NCBI GenBank assembly: GCA_050246115.1 | Contig: JBFWWP010000015.1 | Coordinates: 62,001 to 126,000 of the forward strand | DNA length: 64,000 bases | Source: JBFWWP01 sp050246115 | Lineage (GTDB): Bacteria > Planctomycetota > UBA8108 > UBA1146 > JAJFFE01 | Direction of reading: 5' to 3' | Shown here: in pieces, positions 45,535-54,199 of the stretch | Layout of the letters: every line of letters begins with the position of its first letter | Position numbering within the stretch: position 1 is the first letter of the stretch | Position numbers and translations under genes: made by a program | The notes under the pieces: model-generated | Database searches by the model: none | Told to the model about the DNA's origin: nothing | The model's input: only the letters and a program-made list of their open reading frames with translations

Positions 45535-46105
45535 CCGAACTCCTCTTCGAAGCGACGGCGCGGTACGGCCGCGTGCCGTGACTGGCACGAACAGAGAGCG
45601 CGCCCGACGCCGATGGAGGGAGTCCGGTCGCAGCGCGATCGGGTGGCGTCGGGCGTTCATGAACTCCGAGTGTAGCCGAGGAAGACTCTCCGTGGGGTGG
45701 CATTCTGGCGAGGTGCTGCCACGGACTCTTCCTGCGCGAGCCCCCCCCGGCGCCCCGGGTCGATTCTACGGCACGTGGAGGAGGCGCCGGTGTCGCTGCT
45801 TTGGGTGCAGGAATTGTGAAGCGAAACCTCGGTGTCACGACGCGAGCGTGGTGGATTGCGAGGCACGCAAAAGCGGATCTCGAGAATGACGCTCCGTCGG
45901 ACTCGAGGCGCTTCGAAGTCTCGTACGACCAGACGGCAAAATCCAAGCTCGCTGGGTAGCCGTCCACTCGCTCGTGGCTTCACTTCGGGCTCCCTTCCGG
46001 TCGTGTACGAGTACGTGTACGTGCGTTCGTACTCGTACTCGTACTCGGCCCGTACTCCCTAAGTGTACCGGCCCTCGCCGAACGACGGTTTGCCGGCAGA
46101 CCAGG
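45535..46105. other. Divergent intergenic region
   Basis: About 570 bases between the alpha-2-macroglobulin-like gene (minus) and the cohesin-like gene (plus). Apart from a hexanucleotide repeat and hairpin near 46003-46057, no gene or conserved element is recognisable. Promoters in both directions should lie here. Confidence 0.4.
46003..46057. repeat. GTACTC-type microsatellite with hairpin
   Basis: Alternating GTACGA/GTACGT units on the left and three or four CGTACT units on the right form a simple-sequence tract. Arms 46005-46015 and 46028-46038 are perfectly complementary over 11 bases. It lies 50-100 bases upstream of the chosen start of the next gene and could influence transcription or vary in length. 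Confidence 0.7.
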
Positions 46106-47524
46106 GTGGAATCTCCGGGGCTGGGGCAGAAACAGGTGCCGTTCGTATGGCTCGTTCTCGTCCTGGGTGCGGGGCCAATGAGCAATGCGTCGGCACAAAA
46201 CCCGAACTACATTCTCAGCGTGAGCGACGCCACGAGCGGCGTCGACGGCACCGCGACCGTCCACGCGATCTTCGATAACCTCGGAGGCTTCGTGGAGGCC
46301 TGGTCGTTCGGTCTCTGCCACGACGAGGCAATGCTCACCCCCACCGCCATGAGCGGTGGAGCAGACCTGGCGACGGTGAACAACGGCAGCGGTGCGGCGT
46401 TTCTGTCGATGCAGATCTGCGACGGTGGAGTCCGAACGCACGTCGTGATCGACTTCCTGGTGCAGAACACGCTACCGCCCGGAGCCGGATTCGATCTACT
46501 CGCGGTCACCTATGCGGCGATCGGCCCGATGGGGGCCACGACTCCGGTGACTCCCTGCGCGACCGTTGGCATGCCACCGACGGAGACGCTGTTCGTCGTC
46601 GACGCAAGCGGTCACATCCCGGTCCAGGACCCCGGCGTCGTCACCATTAGCGTAGTCGACACCACACCGCCCGTGCCGCAAACCAACTGCACGAACTCAT
46701 CGGGCAATCCGAACCCGCCGCCGACTCCGAGCCCGTCGGACTTCGTGTTCGAGGCGCCAGATGGGTCGGTCTTCTTCGATATGGCGACCGGCGTCGGGTC
46801 CTTCGCGTACGCGCCCCGGTTCAGCGAAGACCTCAGTCCGGGCGCAACGGCCTCCGCGGTTCAGGGTTTGTCGCTCTCGCTCATGAACGACCCGAACTGG
46901 CTCACGGTCGCAACCGTCGATCCGACCTCCTTCACCACGGGTTTGAACGGTGGAGCTGGCCCTGACTTCCTCGCCATCGCCCTCTACCCGAACGGCTTCA
47001 ACTTGGGGATGGTCGTAGACCTGTTGGCGGTCGGGCTGACGGAGTTCGGCACGACGAAGGAACTCGTCGTCGCACAGTACGACAGCAACGCGGCGAACCT
47101 GGCTGGCGCGAGCGCGCCGGTCGACACCGATTTGAGCTGGCTGCCTCTGGGCACGCCACCGGTCAACAACGTAGTCGTCGTCGGTGGGGCTACCTACGCG
47201 CCCGATTTGGTGACAGGCACGATCACGCTGATTCCCGCCTCGTCCGCATCGAGCCCGTTCTCCCGCGGTGACGCCAACCAGGACGGCCAAAAGGACGTGG
47301 GCGACCCCATCTACATGCTCGGATTCCTGTTCGGTGGATCAGGCGAGGACCCGGAGTGTCAGTCGGCCTGCGATTGCAATGCCGACGAGTTGATCGATAT
47401 CGCCGACCCGATCTACATGATGACGTACCTGTTCGCGGGCGGCCCACCGCCGTCGGCTCCCCATCCGTCTTGCGGGCTGGGCGCGTCGACGCCGCTGTCG
47501 TGCGTTTCCTATCCCTGTCCGTGA
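46106..47524 (+). CDS. Secreted cohesin-like / dockerin-like protein
   Basis: A 472-residue protein from GTG 46106; the frame is open to 45974, but that extension runs through the simple-sequence repeat and reads like RTRTRTR, so it is unlikely to be translated. The signal peptide core is VPFVWLVLVLGAGPMSNASAQ. Two related beta domains follow (about 35-175 and 205-385). The first has the motif WSFGLCHDEAMLTP and CATVGMPPTETLFVVD, closely like WSLGVCHAMPELTP and CDTVGMPPTMTVVVV in the 14930-16459 protein. Two dockerin-like repeats (DVGDPIYMLGFLF, DIADPIYMMTYLF) and the tail SCVSYPCP end it. The exact start is uncertain; no strong ribosome-binding site is seen. Confidence 0.78.
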   Translation: MESPGLGQKQVPFVWLVLVLGAGPMSNASAQNPNYILSVSDATSGVDGTATVHAIFDNLGGFVEAWSFGLCHDEAMLTPTAMSGGADLATVNNGSGAAFLSMQICDGGVRTHVVIDFLVQNTLPPGAGFDLLAVTYAAIGPMGATTPVTPCATVGMPPTETLFVVDASGHIPVQDPGVVTISVVDTTPPVPQTNCTNSSGNPNPPPTPSPSDFVFEAPDGSVFFDMATGVGSFAYAPRFSEDLSPGATASAVQGLSLSLMNDPNWLTVATVDPTSFTTGLNGGAGPDFLAIALYPNGFNLGMVVDLLAVGLTEFGTTKELVVAQYDSNAANLAGASAPVDTDLSWLPLGTPPVNNVVVVGGATYAPDLVTGTITLIPASSASSPFSRGDANQDGQKDVGDPIYMLGFLFGGSGEDPECQSACDCNADELIDIADPIYMMTYLFAGGPPPSAPHPSCGLGASTPLSCVSYPCP

Positions 47525-47532
47525 CCGGGAAG

Positions 47533-47567
47533 CACGGCGGGTTGCTCGATCGTGGCAGCCCGCCGTG
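47533..47567. terminator. Hairpin between convergent genes
   Basis: Arms 47533-47541 (CACGGCGGG) and 47559-47567 pair perfectly over 9 bp, with a 17-base loop. It sits nine bases after the stop at 47524 and before the stop of the converging minus-strand gene at 47625. There is no T-run on either side. Confidence 0.55.
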
Positions 47568-47624
47568 TGCTCTCGTTGCGCGCTGGGTCGGGCGGGACCG
47601 ACGCCGGAGAGTTGCGTCGAGGGG

Positions 47625-48140
47625 TCAGAGGAAACTCAGGCTGGCTCGAGTCGGATGGCGAGCGGCCGGGATCAGCTCGCCGGAGTTCTTCGGCAACCGC
47701 GGCTCGACGGTGACCTCGAGTGTGAATCCCGGTGCGCGGTACTGCAGCAGCCCCGGATAGGTGCGCGTCAGGGGAGTCTTTCCGGCGAGCGTCGTCGGGC
47801 TTCCTCGGGCGCCCGAGAGGTCGACTCCGAACACCGTGACGGCACCGGCAAAGACCTTCCTCGTGAGTGGCCAGGTGTGGGTGCGTTCGAGGATCACCGT
47901 GAACTGCGAGACGAGCTTTCCATGGCCCTCGACAAGGTAGAGGCCGAGGGAGTCGTAGAAGTGAAGGGTACCGTTGTCGCGCCCGGAAGGGAGCGGGGCT
48001 TGGACGCGTTCTGGGGTTCCCAACGCATCGCGCCAGACGTCGAGGCGTACCCGCTTCGTGATGGTCGTGGAGTCATCGAGCACCATACCTTCCTCGGTGA
48101 ACGCGATACTCGCTCCAGCTGGTGTGGCCTTTCGCTTCAT
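47625..48140 (-). CDS. Hypothetical protein, possibly DUF7738-like
   Basis: A 171-residue soluble protein with no signal peptide. The start at 48140 follows AGGAGAGG and gives MKRKATPAGASIAFTEEG; the frame continues to 48320 without support. The pattern LDVWRDALGTPERV followed by HFYDSLGLYLVEGHGKLVSQ recalls short bacterial domains in which a strand, a W-x-x-x-LG-x-P-x-R segment and a Y-D-x-G/L-G-hydrophobic segment occur in order (the DUF7738 type), but I hold this as tentative. No function is known. It converges on the cohesin-like gene. Confidence 0.7.
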   Translation of the reverse strand: MKRKATPAGASIAFTEEGMVLDDSTTITKRVRLDVWRDALGTPERVQAPLPSGRDNGTLHFYDSLGLYLVEGHGKLVSQFTVILERTHTWPLTRKVFAGAVTVFGVDLSGARGSPTTLAGKTPLTRTYPGLLQYRAPGFTLEVTVEPRLPKNSGELIPAARHPTRASLSFL

Positions 48141-48748
48141 CGACGCTGCCTCTCCTGGCGGGTACGGACATGCTTGGCCCCGTCCCGACTCTCGTTCCCG
48201 AATGGCGTCGGTGGCACATTCCTCAACGGATCCACCCATACGCCTCCGGATCCGAACCCTTCCCATCGAACCGATCTGAGCCCAGCTCCCCCGGCCATCG
48301 CGGCCAGCGTTCCCTGACAAGACACTAGCAATGCCCTAACGGTGGCCTGACTGCAACTCATCCTGGCCGAGACGCCCCCTGCTACCGGACGGGTCCGGGC
48401 TCTGGCGCCAGAGAAAGCACCTCACCGGCCGCCGAGATTCGGCGCGAAGTTCAACCGCCGCAGAGTCCGCGAAGCGCGCACCTCGAGGACCCCGACGAAC
48501 CCACCTGGACGGGGGCGATCGTCCACCCACTTTGCCTTCCGGCGTTGAGATTGTGTCGGCAGCGCGCGAAACGATACACTCCGCCCGCCAAAACGCGCGC
48601 CCGCGGGCCTCGGCAACCCCGAACCCCCGGAGCAACAGGCGAGTTCTGGGGCCCGATCTCGGCGCCCACGCGGGCGTCAAGTCAGCTCGGGCCAGGTCGG
48701 TTCGCGAACGTGCTTGCCCAGCACGCCTCACTTCAGAGCGGAGACCTC
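48141..48748. other. Divergent intergenic region
   Basis: About 600 bases between the 171-residue protein gene (minus) and the membrane protein gene (plus), with no credible coding sequence. Open frames extend from the plus-strand gene upstream to 48545, but the ribosome-binding site at 48740-48743 marks the true start. Confidence 0.4.
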
Positions 48749-49369
48749 GTGCCAGAGAAAGCACGCTTCGAGCCGGCGCCGAGTCGAGGACTCCTGGGGT
48801 TGGCCGCATTCACCTCGGCCTATATGGGGGTTGCGTCGTTCGCCGCTTGGCATACCGGCAATCAGGAGTTCCTGTTCTATATCGGGGTGATGGTGGTTCT
48901 CATCGGCGCGGTCTTGCTGGTACGCCACCGGGCAGGGTTCAGTCGCGGACTCCTGTGGGCACTGGCGATCTGGGGGTTGGCCCACATGGCCGGCGGTTTA
49001 ATGCCCGTGCCCGGCGATTGGCCGATTGCCGGCGACATCCGCGTCCTCTACAGCTGGTGGCTGATTCCGAACTACTTGAAGTACGATCACGTCGTGCACG
49101 CCTATGGCTTCGGGGTGACGACCTGGGCCTGCTGGCAAGGGCTCCAGCGCGCAACCGGAGTTTCCCGTCCAACCCTGGGTTTGTTGGTCCTCTGTGCTGC
49201 CGGTGGCATGGGCTTCGGGGCCGCAAACGAGATCGTCGAGTTTCTGGCGACGTTGCTCGTACCGTCCACCAACGTGGGCGGCTACGAGAACACCGGCTGG
49301 GATCTCGTCGCGAACTTCATCGGCTCGGGCATAGCAGGCTTCTTGATCGGGTGGCGCTCCAAGGCCTGA
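48749..49369 (+). CDS. DUF2238/YjdF-like or VanZ-like membrane protein
   Basis: A 206-residue integral membrane protein with about six helices (for example LLGLAAFTSAYMGVASFAAW, FYIGVMVVLIGAVLLV, LGLLVLCAAGGMGFGAANEI). Motifs YDHVVHAYGFGV, GAANEIVEF and NTGWDLVANFIGSG match the DUF2238/YjdF family, in which conserved His, Glu and Asp line the membrane. No function is established. GTG 48749 with GGAG five bases upstream is preferred to the extended frame from 48545. It ends 21 bases before the converging GT2 gene. Confidence 0.82.
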   Translation: MPEKARFEPAPSRGLLGLAAFTSAYMGVASFAAWHTGNQEFLFYIGVMVVLIGAVLLVRHRAGFSRGLLWALAIWGLAHMAGGLMPVPGDWPIAGDIRVLYSWWLIPNYLKYDHVVHAYGFGVTTWACWQGLQRATGVSRPTLGLLVLCAAGGMGFGAANEIVEFLATLLVPSTNVGGYENTGWDLVANFIGSGIAGFLIGWRSKA

Positions 49370-49390
49370 CGATGTCAGACGCCACCGGCT

Positions 49391-50206
49391 CTACGAACGT
49401 TCGGCTTGGCGGCGTGCCTCCCACACTTTGGCCTGCTCCACGAAGTTGTAGTAGGCGAGAAGACTCGCGATCAGAAACCCGGGCATGCCGTCCCGAAACC
49501 CAGCACACTTGATGTAACGGTTCCAGAACACCGAGAGGCTCGCGCGCATCCATGCGAGCCTCTGCGGGGGCAAGGGTGGACGATTGCGGAGCCCGCCACG
49601 TCCATGCTCGATGAGCAGCGGTGCGTCCTGCGAAGTGTAGCGGTTCATCTTCACCACGAAATCATGGATCAGTGGGTTGGCGAAGTGAACGGCGAAGTGC
49701 GCGAGTGCTTCCGTCGGCCCGTCCACTTCGAGGGTGGAGTGGGCCCGCGTTTCGGGGTAGCGCGCACGCTCGGCGCGGTACAGGCGTAGGTGCTGAGTAC
49801 GCCAGCCGCCGTGCTCGAGCCACCGACCGAACACGTAGTGGCGGTACGGTACCCGATAGGCCACGAAAGCGTCGGCGACGCCGCGCCCGGCCACGCTCGG
49901 GTGGCTGCCATCGAGCACGCTGCGGATCTCCTCGGCGAGCGGCGAGGGCACCCGTTCGTCGAGGTCGAGGTCCAATACCCAGCCGGCTCCGACCGCGAGG
50001 CGGGCCTGATTCTTGGCCGCGTGGATCAGACCTGGCGCTCCCGTCAGCACTTCGGCGCCCCCCGACTCGAGGAGAGTGCGGGTGTCGTCCCGCGAACCGG
50101 TGTCGACCACGACGACGCGATCCACCCAGCGCAAGTGGTCGAGCCACTCCACGACCTGCCCCCCTTCATTGGAGGCGGCGGCAATGACCGTGAGCTTCTG
50201 TTTCAT
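49391..50206 (-). CDS. Glycosyltransferase family 2
   Basis: A 271-residue GT-A enzyme. The N-terminus begins LTVIAAASNEGGQVVEWLDH, and the VVVVDTGSRDDT (about 32-43) and LDLDLDERV (about 78-86) segments are the nucleotide-binding and DxD-type metal-binding motifs. The C-terminal half (HLRLYRAERARYPE, about 144-157) resembles the WaaE/KdtX-type beta-glycosyltransferases that act on lipopolysaccharide cores or similar glycans. A short amphipathic C-terminal segment may touch the membrane. No good ribosome-binding site precedes the ATG. It runs opposite to wecB. Confidence 0.88.
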   Translation of the reverse strand: MKQKLTVIAAASNEGGQVVEWLDHLRWVDRVVVVDTGSRDDTRTLLESGGAEVLTGAPGLIHAAKNQARLAVGAGWVLDLDLDERVPSPLAEEIRSVLDGSHPSVAGRGVADAFVAYRVPYRHYVFGRWLEHGGWRTQHLRLYRAERARYPETRAHSTLEVDGPTEALAHFAVHFANPLIHDFVVKMNRYTSQDAPLLIEHGRGGLRNRPPLPPQRLAWMRASLSVFWNRYIKCAGFRDGMPGFLIASLLAYYNFVEQAKVWEARRQAERS

Positions 50207-50489
50207 GTCCGATTCATGTCTGAGTCACGGGTGTCTTCGGGTCCTCCGGCCATCGCGACGTGCCTGGCACGACCCAAGGCCTACTTTCGGGGCCACTCCT
50301 GGGGCGGCATTCTACTTCTGAGCTGTTCGGGTTCGACCGGATCGCGTAGATTCGGGCGGCTCGGCGCGCACCCGGACCGCACCCGGACCGCTGGGGCGGC
50401 GTCGGTACCCGGCTGGCCCCGTCGAACGCGAGCGCCTCGTCTGCGGGCTCGGTCGAGCCCCCTTTGCAGCCAGAATCTCGGAGTCGACC

Positions 50490-51608
50490 TTGCGCATCTG
50501 CTACGTTTGCGGGGCCCGCCCCAACTTCATGAAAATCGCGGCGATCGTGCGGGCCGGGGATCGTCATCCCCAGTTCTCTCGGCTCCTCGTCCACACCGGG
50601 CAGCACTACGACGAACGCATGTGCCGAGTCCTCTTCGACGACCTCCAGCTCCCGCGCCCGGACGTCGACCTCGGGGTGGGCAGCGGAAGTCACGGCGTCC
50701 AGACCGCGGAGATCTTGAAGGGGATGGAGTCCGTTCTCGGGGACTACCGCCCCGATCTCGTGTTGGTCGTCGGCGACACGAACTCCACGGTGTCGGCGGC
50801 GCTGGCGGCCGTCAAGCTGCAACTGCCCGTGGCGCACGTAGAAGCAGGCTTGCGAAGCTTCGACCGCGACATGCCGGAAGAAATCAATCGCGTCATCACG
50901 GACGCGATCAGCGATCTCCTCTTGGTCAGTGAGCCGAGCGGGATGGAGAACCTCCGTCGCGAAGGCGTTCCCGACGAGTGTTGCCACTTCGTGGGCAACG
51001 TCATGATCGATACCCTGCTCGCGCACCGGGAGCGCGCCGAGCGCTCGGGGATCTTGGACACTCTGGGGGTCACGGAGAATCAGTATGCAGTGCTGACTCT
51101 GCATCGACCGGCCAACGTCGACGATCCCGTGATCCTCGAGCAGTTGCTCGGCGCTCTCGGACGGGTCGGCGAAGCGTGCCCGGTGGTGTTCCCGGTTCAC
51201 CCTCGGACCCGCAAGCAACTCGGGACGCATGGACTGCTCGCGGATCTCCTGCGCCGACCACAGCTCCATCTTTGCGAGCCCCTCGGGTACCTCGACTTCG
51301 TGAAGCTCATGTCGCGCGCGCGTGTGATCCTCACGGATTCCGGCGGCATCCAGGAGGAAGCGACGATTCTCGAACGGCCATGCCTGACCCTGAGGCCGAA
51401 CACCGAGCGACCGGCAACGGTGACGAGCGGATACAACCGCGTGATCGGCTGCGACCCGGAGGCGGTGAGCGCCGCTTTCGAACAAGCGCTCACGCAACCG
51501 CGGATCGAAGGCCGAACGCCGGAGCGCTGGGACGGCCGCGCAGGCGACCGCATCTTCGACCTCCTCCGCGGGATGGCCGCGACCGGGGTCCCGCGCCGCC
51601 ACCGCTAA
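50490..51608 (+). CDS. wecB: UDP-N-acetylglucosamine 2-epimerase
   Basis: A 372-residue non-hydrolysing epimerase that interconverts UDP-GlcNAc and UDP-ManNAc. Family motifs are GARPNFMKIAA (about 8-18), HTGQHYDERM, VVGDTNSTVSAALAA, HVEAGLRSFDRDMPEEINR (about 113-131), LTLHRPANVD and TDSGGIQEEA (about 284-293). The length is normal. The TTG start has GGAG six bases upstream. Pel polysaccharide contains GalNAc and GlcNAc-type sugars, but a direct link to the pel operon 2.6 kb downstream is only inference; ManNAc for another glycan is as likely. Confidence 0.94.
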   Translation: MRICYVCGARPNFMKIAAIVRAGDRHPQFSRLLVHTGQHYDERMCRVLFDDLQLPRPDVDLGVGSGSHGVQTAEILKGMESVLGDYRPDLVLVVGDTNSTVSAALAAVKLQLPVAHVEAGLRSFDRDMPEEINRVITDAISDLLLVSEPSGMENLRREGVPDECCHFVGNVMIDTLLAHRERAERSGILDTLGVTENQYAVLTLHRPANVDDPVILEQLLGALGRVGEACPVVFPVHPRTRKQLGTHGLLADLLRRPQLHLCEPLGYLDFVKLMSRARVILTDSGGIQEEATILERPCLTLRPNTERPATVTSGYNRVIGCDPEAVSAAFEQALTQPRIEGRTPERWDGRAGDRIFDLLRGMAATGVPRRHR

Positions 51609-51737
51609 CGGCGCTCGTCCACGGCGCCGCCGCCGGCACGGAGGGCTTCCGATCGCCCTCCGGCGACCCGCCGCGGCTCACGCGGCGCGGGTTGGGCAAG
51701 CGCCCGACGCTCGGTCGAAGCCGCCACGGAGTCCACA

Positions 51738-51821
51738 CTTAGGACTCGCCCAAGAATAACTTCACCCTCTTGCTCGTCGCTTCGGGCCATCTTCGACCGA
51801 TCCGAAAACCTCGAAATCCTC
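51738..51821 (+). mobile_element. Left half of the MITE-like element (copy D)
   Basis: CTTAG followed by 79 bases matching the start of copies A and B (terminal repeat GACTCGCCCAAGAAT with one change), ending abruptly at about 51821. The right half and second target repeat are missing. It lies 67 bases before the sensor kinase start, so a deletion or recombination has placed half an element in that gene's regulatory region. Confidence 0.75.
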
Positions 51822-51888
51822 GCCGCGAGTGGGCCTTTCGGCGACCCCATCCTACCCTTGGATGGACGCTCGAGAGGGGGCAGCCACC

Positions 51889-54003
51889 GTGGGAACGAGT
51901 CCGAAGCCACCGCCTCCCGGCGGTGCGCGCGTGTGGCCGTGGATCGTCGCGGCGACGGCACTCTGCCTCATCGTTGGGCTCGCGGCGGTCACCCTCTGGG
52001 CGCTCGGGGCCCGCGAACTCCAACGTCAGGAACTCGAACTCCAGGACCATGCCCAGTGGGCGCGCACCGCCATCGAGCTGCGCATCGAGGGGCACCGGCG
52101 TTTCCTGCAGTCCCTCGCCGATGGTGTCGATTCGGGAGCCCTGTCGCCCGCGGCCCTGTCGGAGAAGGTGATCCGCTACGTCGAGAACGCGCCCGAGATC
52201 GTGAACGTAGGCTGCGTCGACGAGACCTTGCGCCTGCGCTACTTTGCCTTCGGTGACGCGACTCGACGCATCCTTCACTCCCGACTGCATCAAGAGGGCG
52301 CCGAACAGAGAGCGCGCGCAGCTCTCGCGTCACGGCAACCTGTCTACGGTGCACCGTTTCGAACCCGCTGGGACGACACCCTGTTCGAACTCTGGGTTCC
52401 CTTCTCCCGCGACGGGTTGCTCCTGACCATCATCTCCTGCGAAGACCTGCTCGGCGAAGGGATCCCCTGGAGCCTTCGTGAGAACTACCGTTTCAGTTGG
52501 GTCGACTCGCGCGGTGAGTACATTGCCGGCAAGGTCGACCCCAAGCGCCCACGGGCCGCGGTCGCGCACACCGTACTCTTGCCAACCGCCGGGCTCGACT
52601 GCGGTCTGCGCCTGTTCCGCGAGGTGCGCACGCCGGTCACCGACCCCATGATCCTGTTGCTGCTCTTCGCGGGCGCCATTGCCGTCGTGATGTCGCTGGC
52701 GCTCATTCGCCTGACGAAGCACTCGCGCGACGGCCTCGAGCGGCGCACGCGGCTCGAACACGAGGTCGATCAGCTACGCTCGGTCATTGAACAGAGCCCC
52801 GAGGGAGTCATCGTCGCCGATCCGGAAGGTCGTTTCCTGTACTTCAACGCTGCCGCCCACGAACTCCTGGGAGTGGGACCGGCCGAGGTGCCTTTGGTCG
52901 AGTGGTCCGCTCATTTCGGGTTCCATCGTCCGAACCAGAAAGAACTGTACCCGTCCGCGGAACTCCCCATGGCCCGAGCCATCCACGGACAACGGGTCCG
53001 TGAGGTCGAACTGCACGTCCGCAATGCCCGTCATCCCGACGGCCTACCGATTCGTGCCAGCTCGAGTCCAGTACTGAACGCGAACAACGACCTGATCGCC
53101 GGGGTTGCTCTGCTCCGTGACAGCACCGACGAGAAAGTCATCAAGGACGAGCTGATCGAGGCTTGGAACCAAGCCGTGGAGTCCAGCCAAGCCAAGAGCG
53201 TGTTTCTCTCGTACATGAGTCACGAGATTCGCAGCCCCATGAACGCCATGCTCACCGAGATCGAGTCGTTGACGAACCTGGGTTCGCTCGGCGAGTCGCA
53301 CGCCCAAAGCACTCGCACCGTGCGGCAGAACTGCGTACAGCTGATCTCGATGCTCGACGACGTCCTGGCGCTGTCGATGCTCGAGTCGGGAATCACCAAA
53401 GTGCTACCCGCCCCGTCGATTCCGCGGGAACTCCTCGACGAAGCCGTGCTCCGTGCGCGCGACGCGGCCTCCCGACTGGGCGTCACCATCGCCATCGACT
53501 ACCGCGAGGGCGTACCCGCGACGATCGACACCGACCCCGCCCGGTTGCTCCAAGTTCTGACCAACCTGCTGGACTTGGCGCTGCAGGCTGCGGGGGCGCA
53601 CCAGCATGTGCAGCTCGTGATCCATGCGCTCGGTTCGGGTGCCGCCAACGATTCGTACCTGAGCATCACGTTCGTCGGTGTGGATCCGGGACTCTCGCAA
53701 GAGGAGCTCGCGGGCATCTACGAATCGTATGCCCGCGCCGACGCCGCGACCATGCTGCAGTTCGGGGCCGCCGGATTACGGCTGGGGATCTGCAAGCGGC
53801 TGGCGCAGATGCTCGGTGGCGACATCTCGCTGCGCCGGGACGAGGCCCAGGTGTCCCTCGTGCTACGCATTGCCACGGGTGGATTCATTCGGGGTGAAGC
53901 GGAGGAGCCTTCCCGCCACCGACCCGAGGATCCGCGCACCCAGATCCTCGAAGAACCCAGCCACGAGTCCGAGCCGAACTCGGCGGTCACCATCGCGAGC
54001 TGA
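51889..54003 (+). CDS. PAS sensor histidine kinase with degenerate ATP-binding domain
   Basis: A 704-residue membrane sensor. Membrane helix 1 (about 15-38, WPWIVAATALCLIVGLAAV) and helix 2 (about 254-275) bracket an extracytoplasmic sensory domain. A PAS domain (about 296-420) starts SVIEQSPEGVIVADPEGRF, and a HisKA domain has the phospho-acceptor motif HEIRSPMNA (H445). The HATPase part is eroded: the N-box asparagine site reads NLLDLAL (L563), DxGxG reads VDPGLS, and the G2 box reads AAGLRLGI. Autophosphorylation is therefore doubtful; it may signal by binding a partner kinase. Several starts are possible (51829, 51862 and 51889); 51889 has AGGGGG upstream. It lies 196 bases before pelA, so control of Pel is inferred. 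Confidence 0.8.
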   Translation: MGTSPKPPPPGGARVWPWIVAATALCLIVGLAAVTLWALGARELQRQELELQDHAQWARTAIELRIEGHRRFLQSLADGVDSGALSPAALSEKVIRYVENAPEIVNVGCVDETLRLRYFAFGDATRRILHSRLHQEGAEQRARAALASRQPVYGAPFRTRWDDTLFELWVPFSRDGLLLTIISCEDLLGEGIPWSLRENYRFSWVDSRGEYIAGKVDPKRPRAAVAHTVLLPTAGLDCGLRLFREVRTPVTDPMILLLLFAGAIAVVMSLALIRLTKHSRDGLERRTRLEHEVDQLRSVIEQSPEGVIVADPEGRFLYFNAAAHELLGVGPAEVPLVEWSAHFGFHRPNQKELYPSAELPMARAIHGQRVREVELHVRNARHPDGLPIRASSSPVLNANNDLIAGVALLRDSTDEKVIKDELIEAWNQAVESSQAKSVFLSYMSHEIRSPMNAMLTEIESLTNLGSLGESHAQSTRTVRQNCVQLISMLDDVLALSMLESGITKVLPAPSIPRELLDEAVLRARDAASRLGVTIAIDYREGVPATIDTDPARLLQVLTNLLDLALQAAGAHQHVQLVIHALGSGAANDSYLSITFVGVDPGLSQEELAGIYESYARADAATMLQFGAAGLRLGICKRLAQMLGGDISLRRDEAQVSLVLRIATGGFIRGEAEEPSRHRPEDPRTQILEEPSHESEPNSAVTIAS

Positions 54004-54199
54004 TCGCGGCGACGGCGTCGCGCGTCGAGTTATCGGAACGAGCACTCCCACCATCGATCCGGTACCACGCGACCATCGGTGCTTGGATCGATGTCGGCCC
54101 CAGCCCAAAGATCCCGCCGAGCCGCATCCGAAGTTCTTGGAGAAGATCGTTCCGGGCCCGCGGGTGGCTCGAGCCCCGTCGTCAGGTGAGGAGTCACGA

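Noticed and set aside
51609..51737. Terminator-like inverted repeat after wecB
   Set aside because: Only a 7-bp stem (51631-51637 with 51646-51652) and another imperfect GC stem are present; too weak in this base composition.
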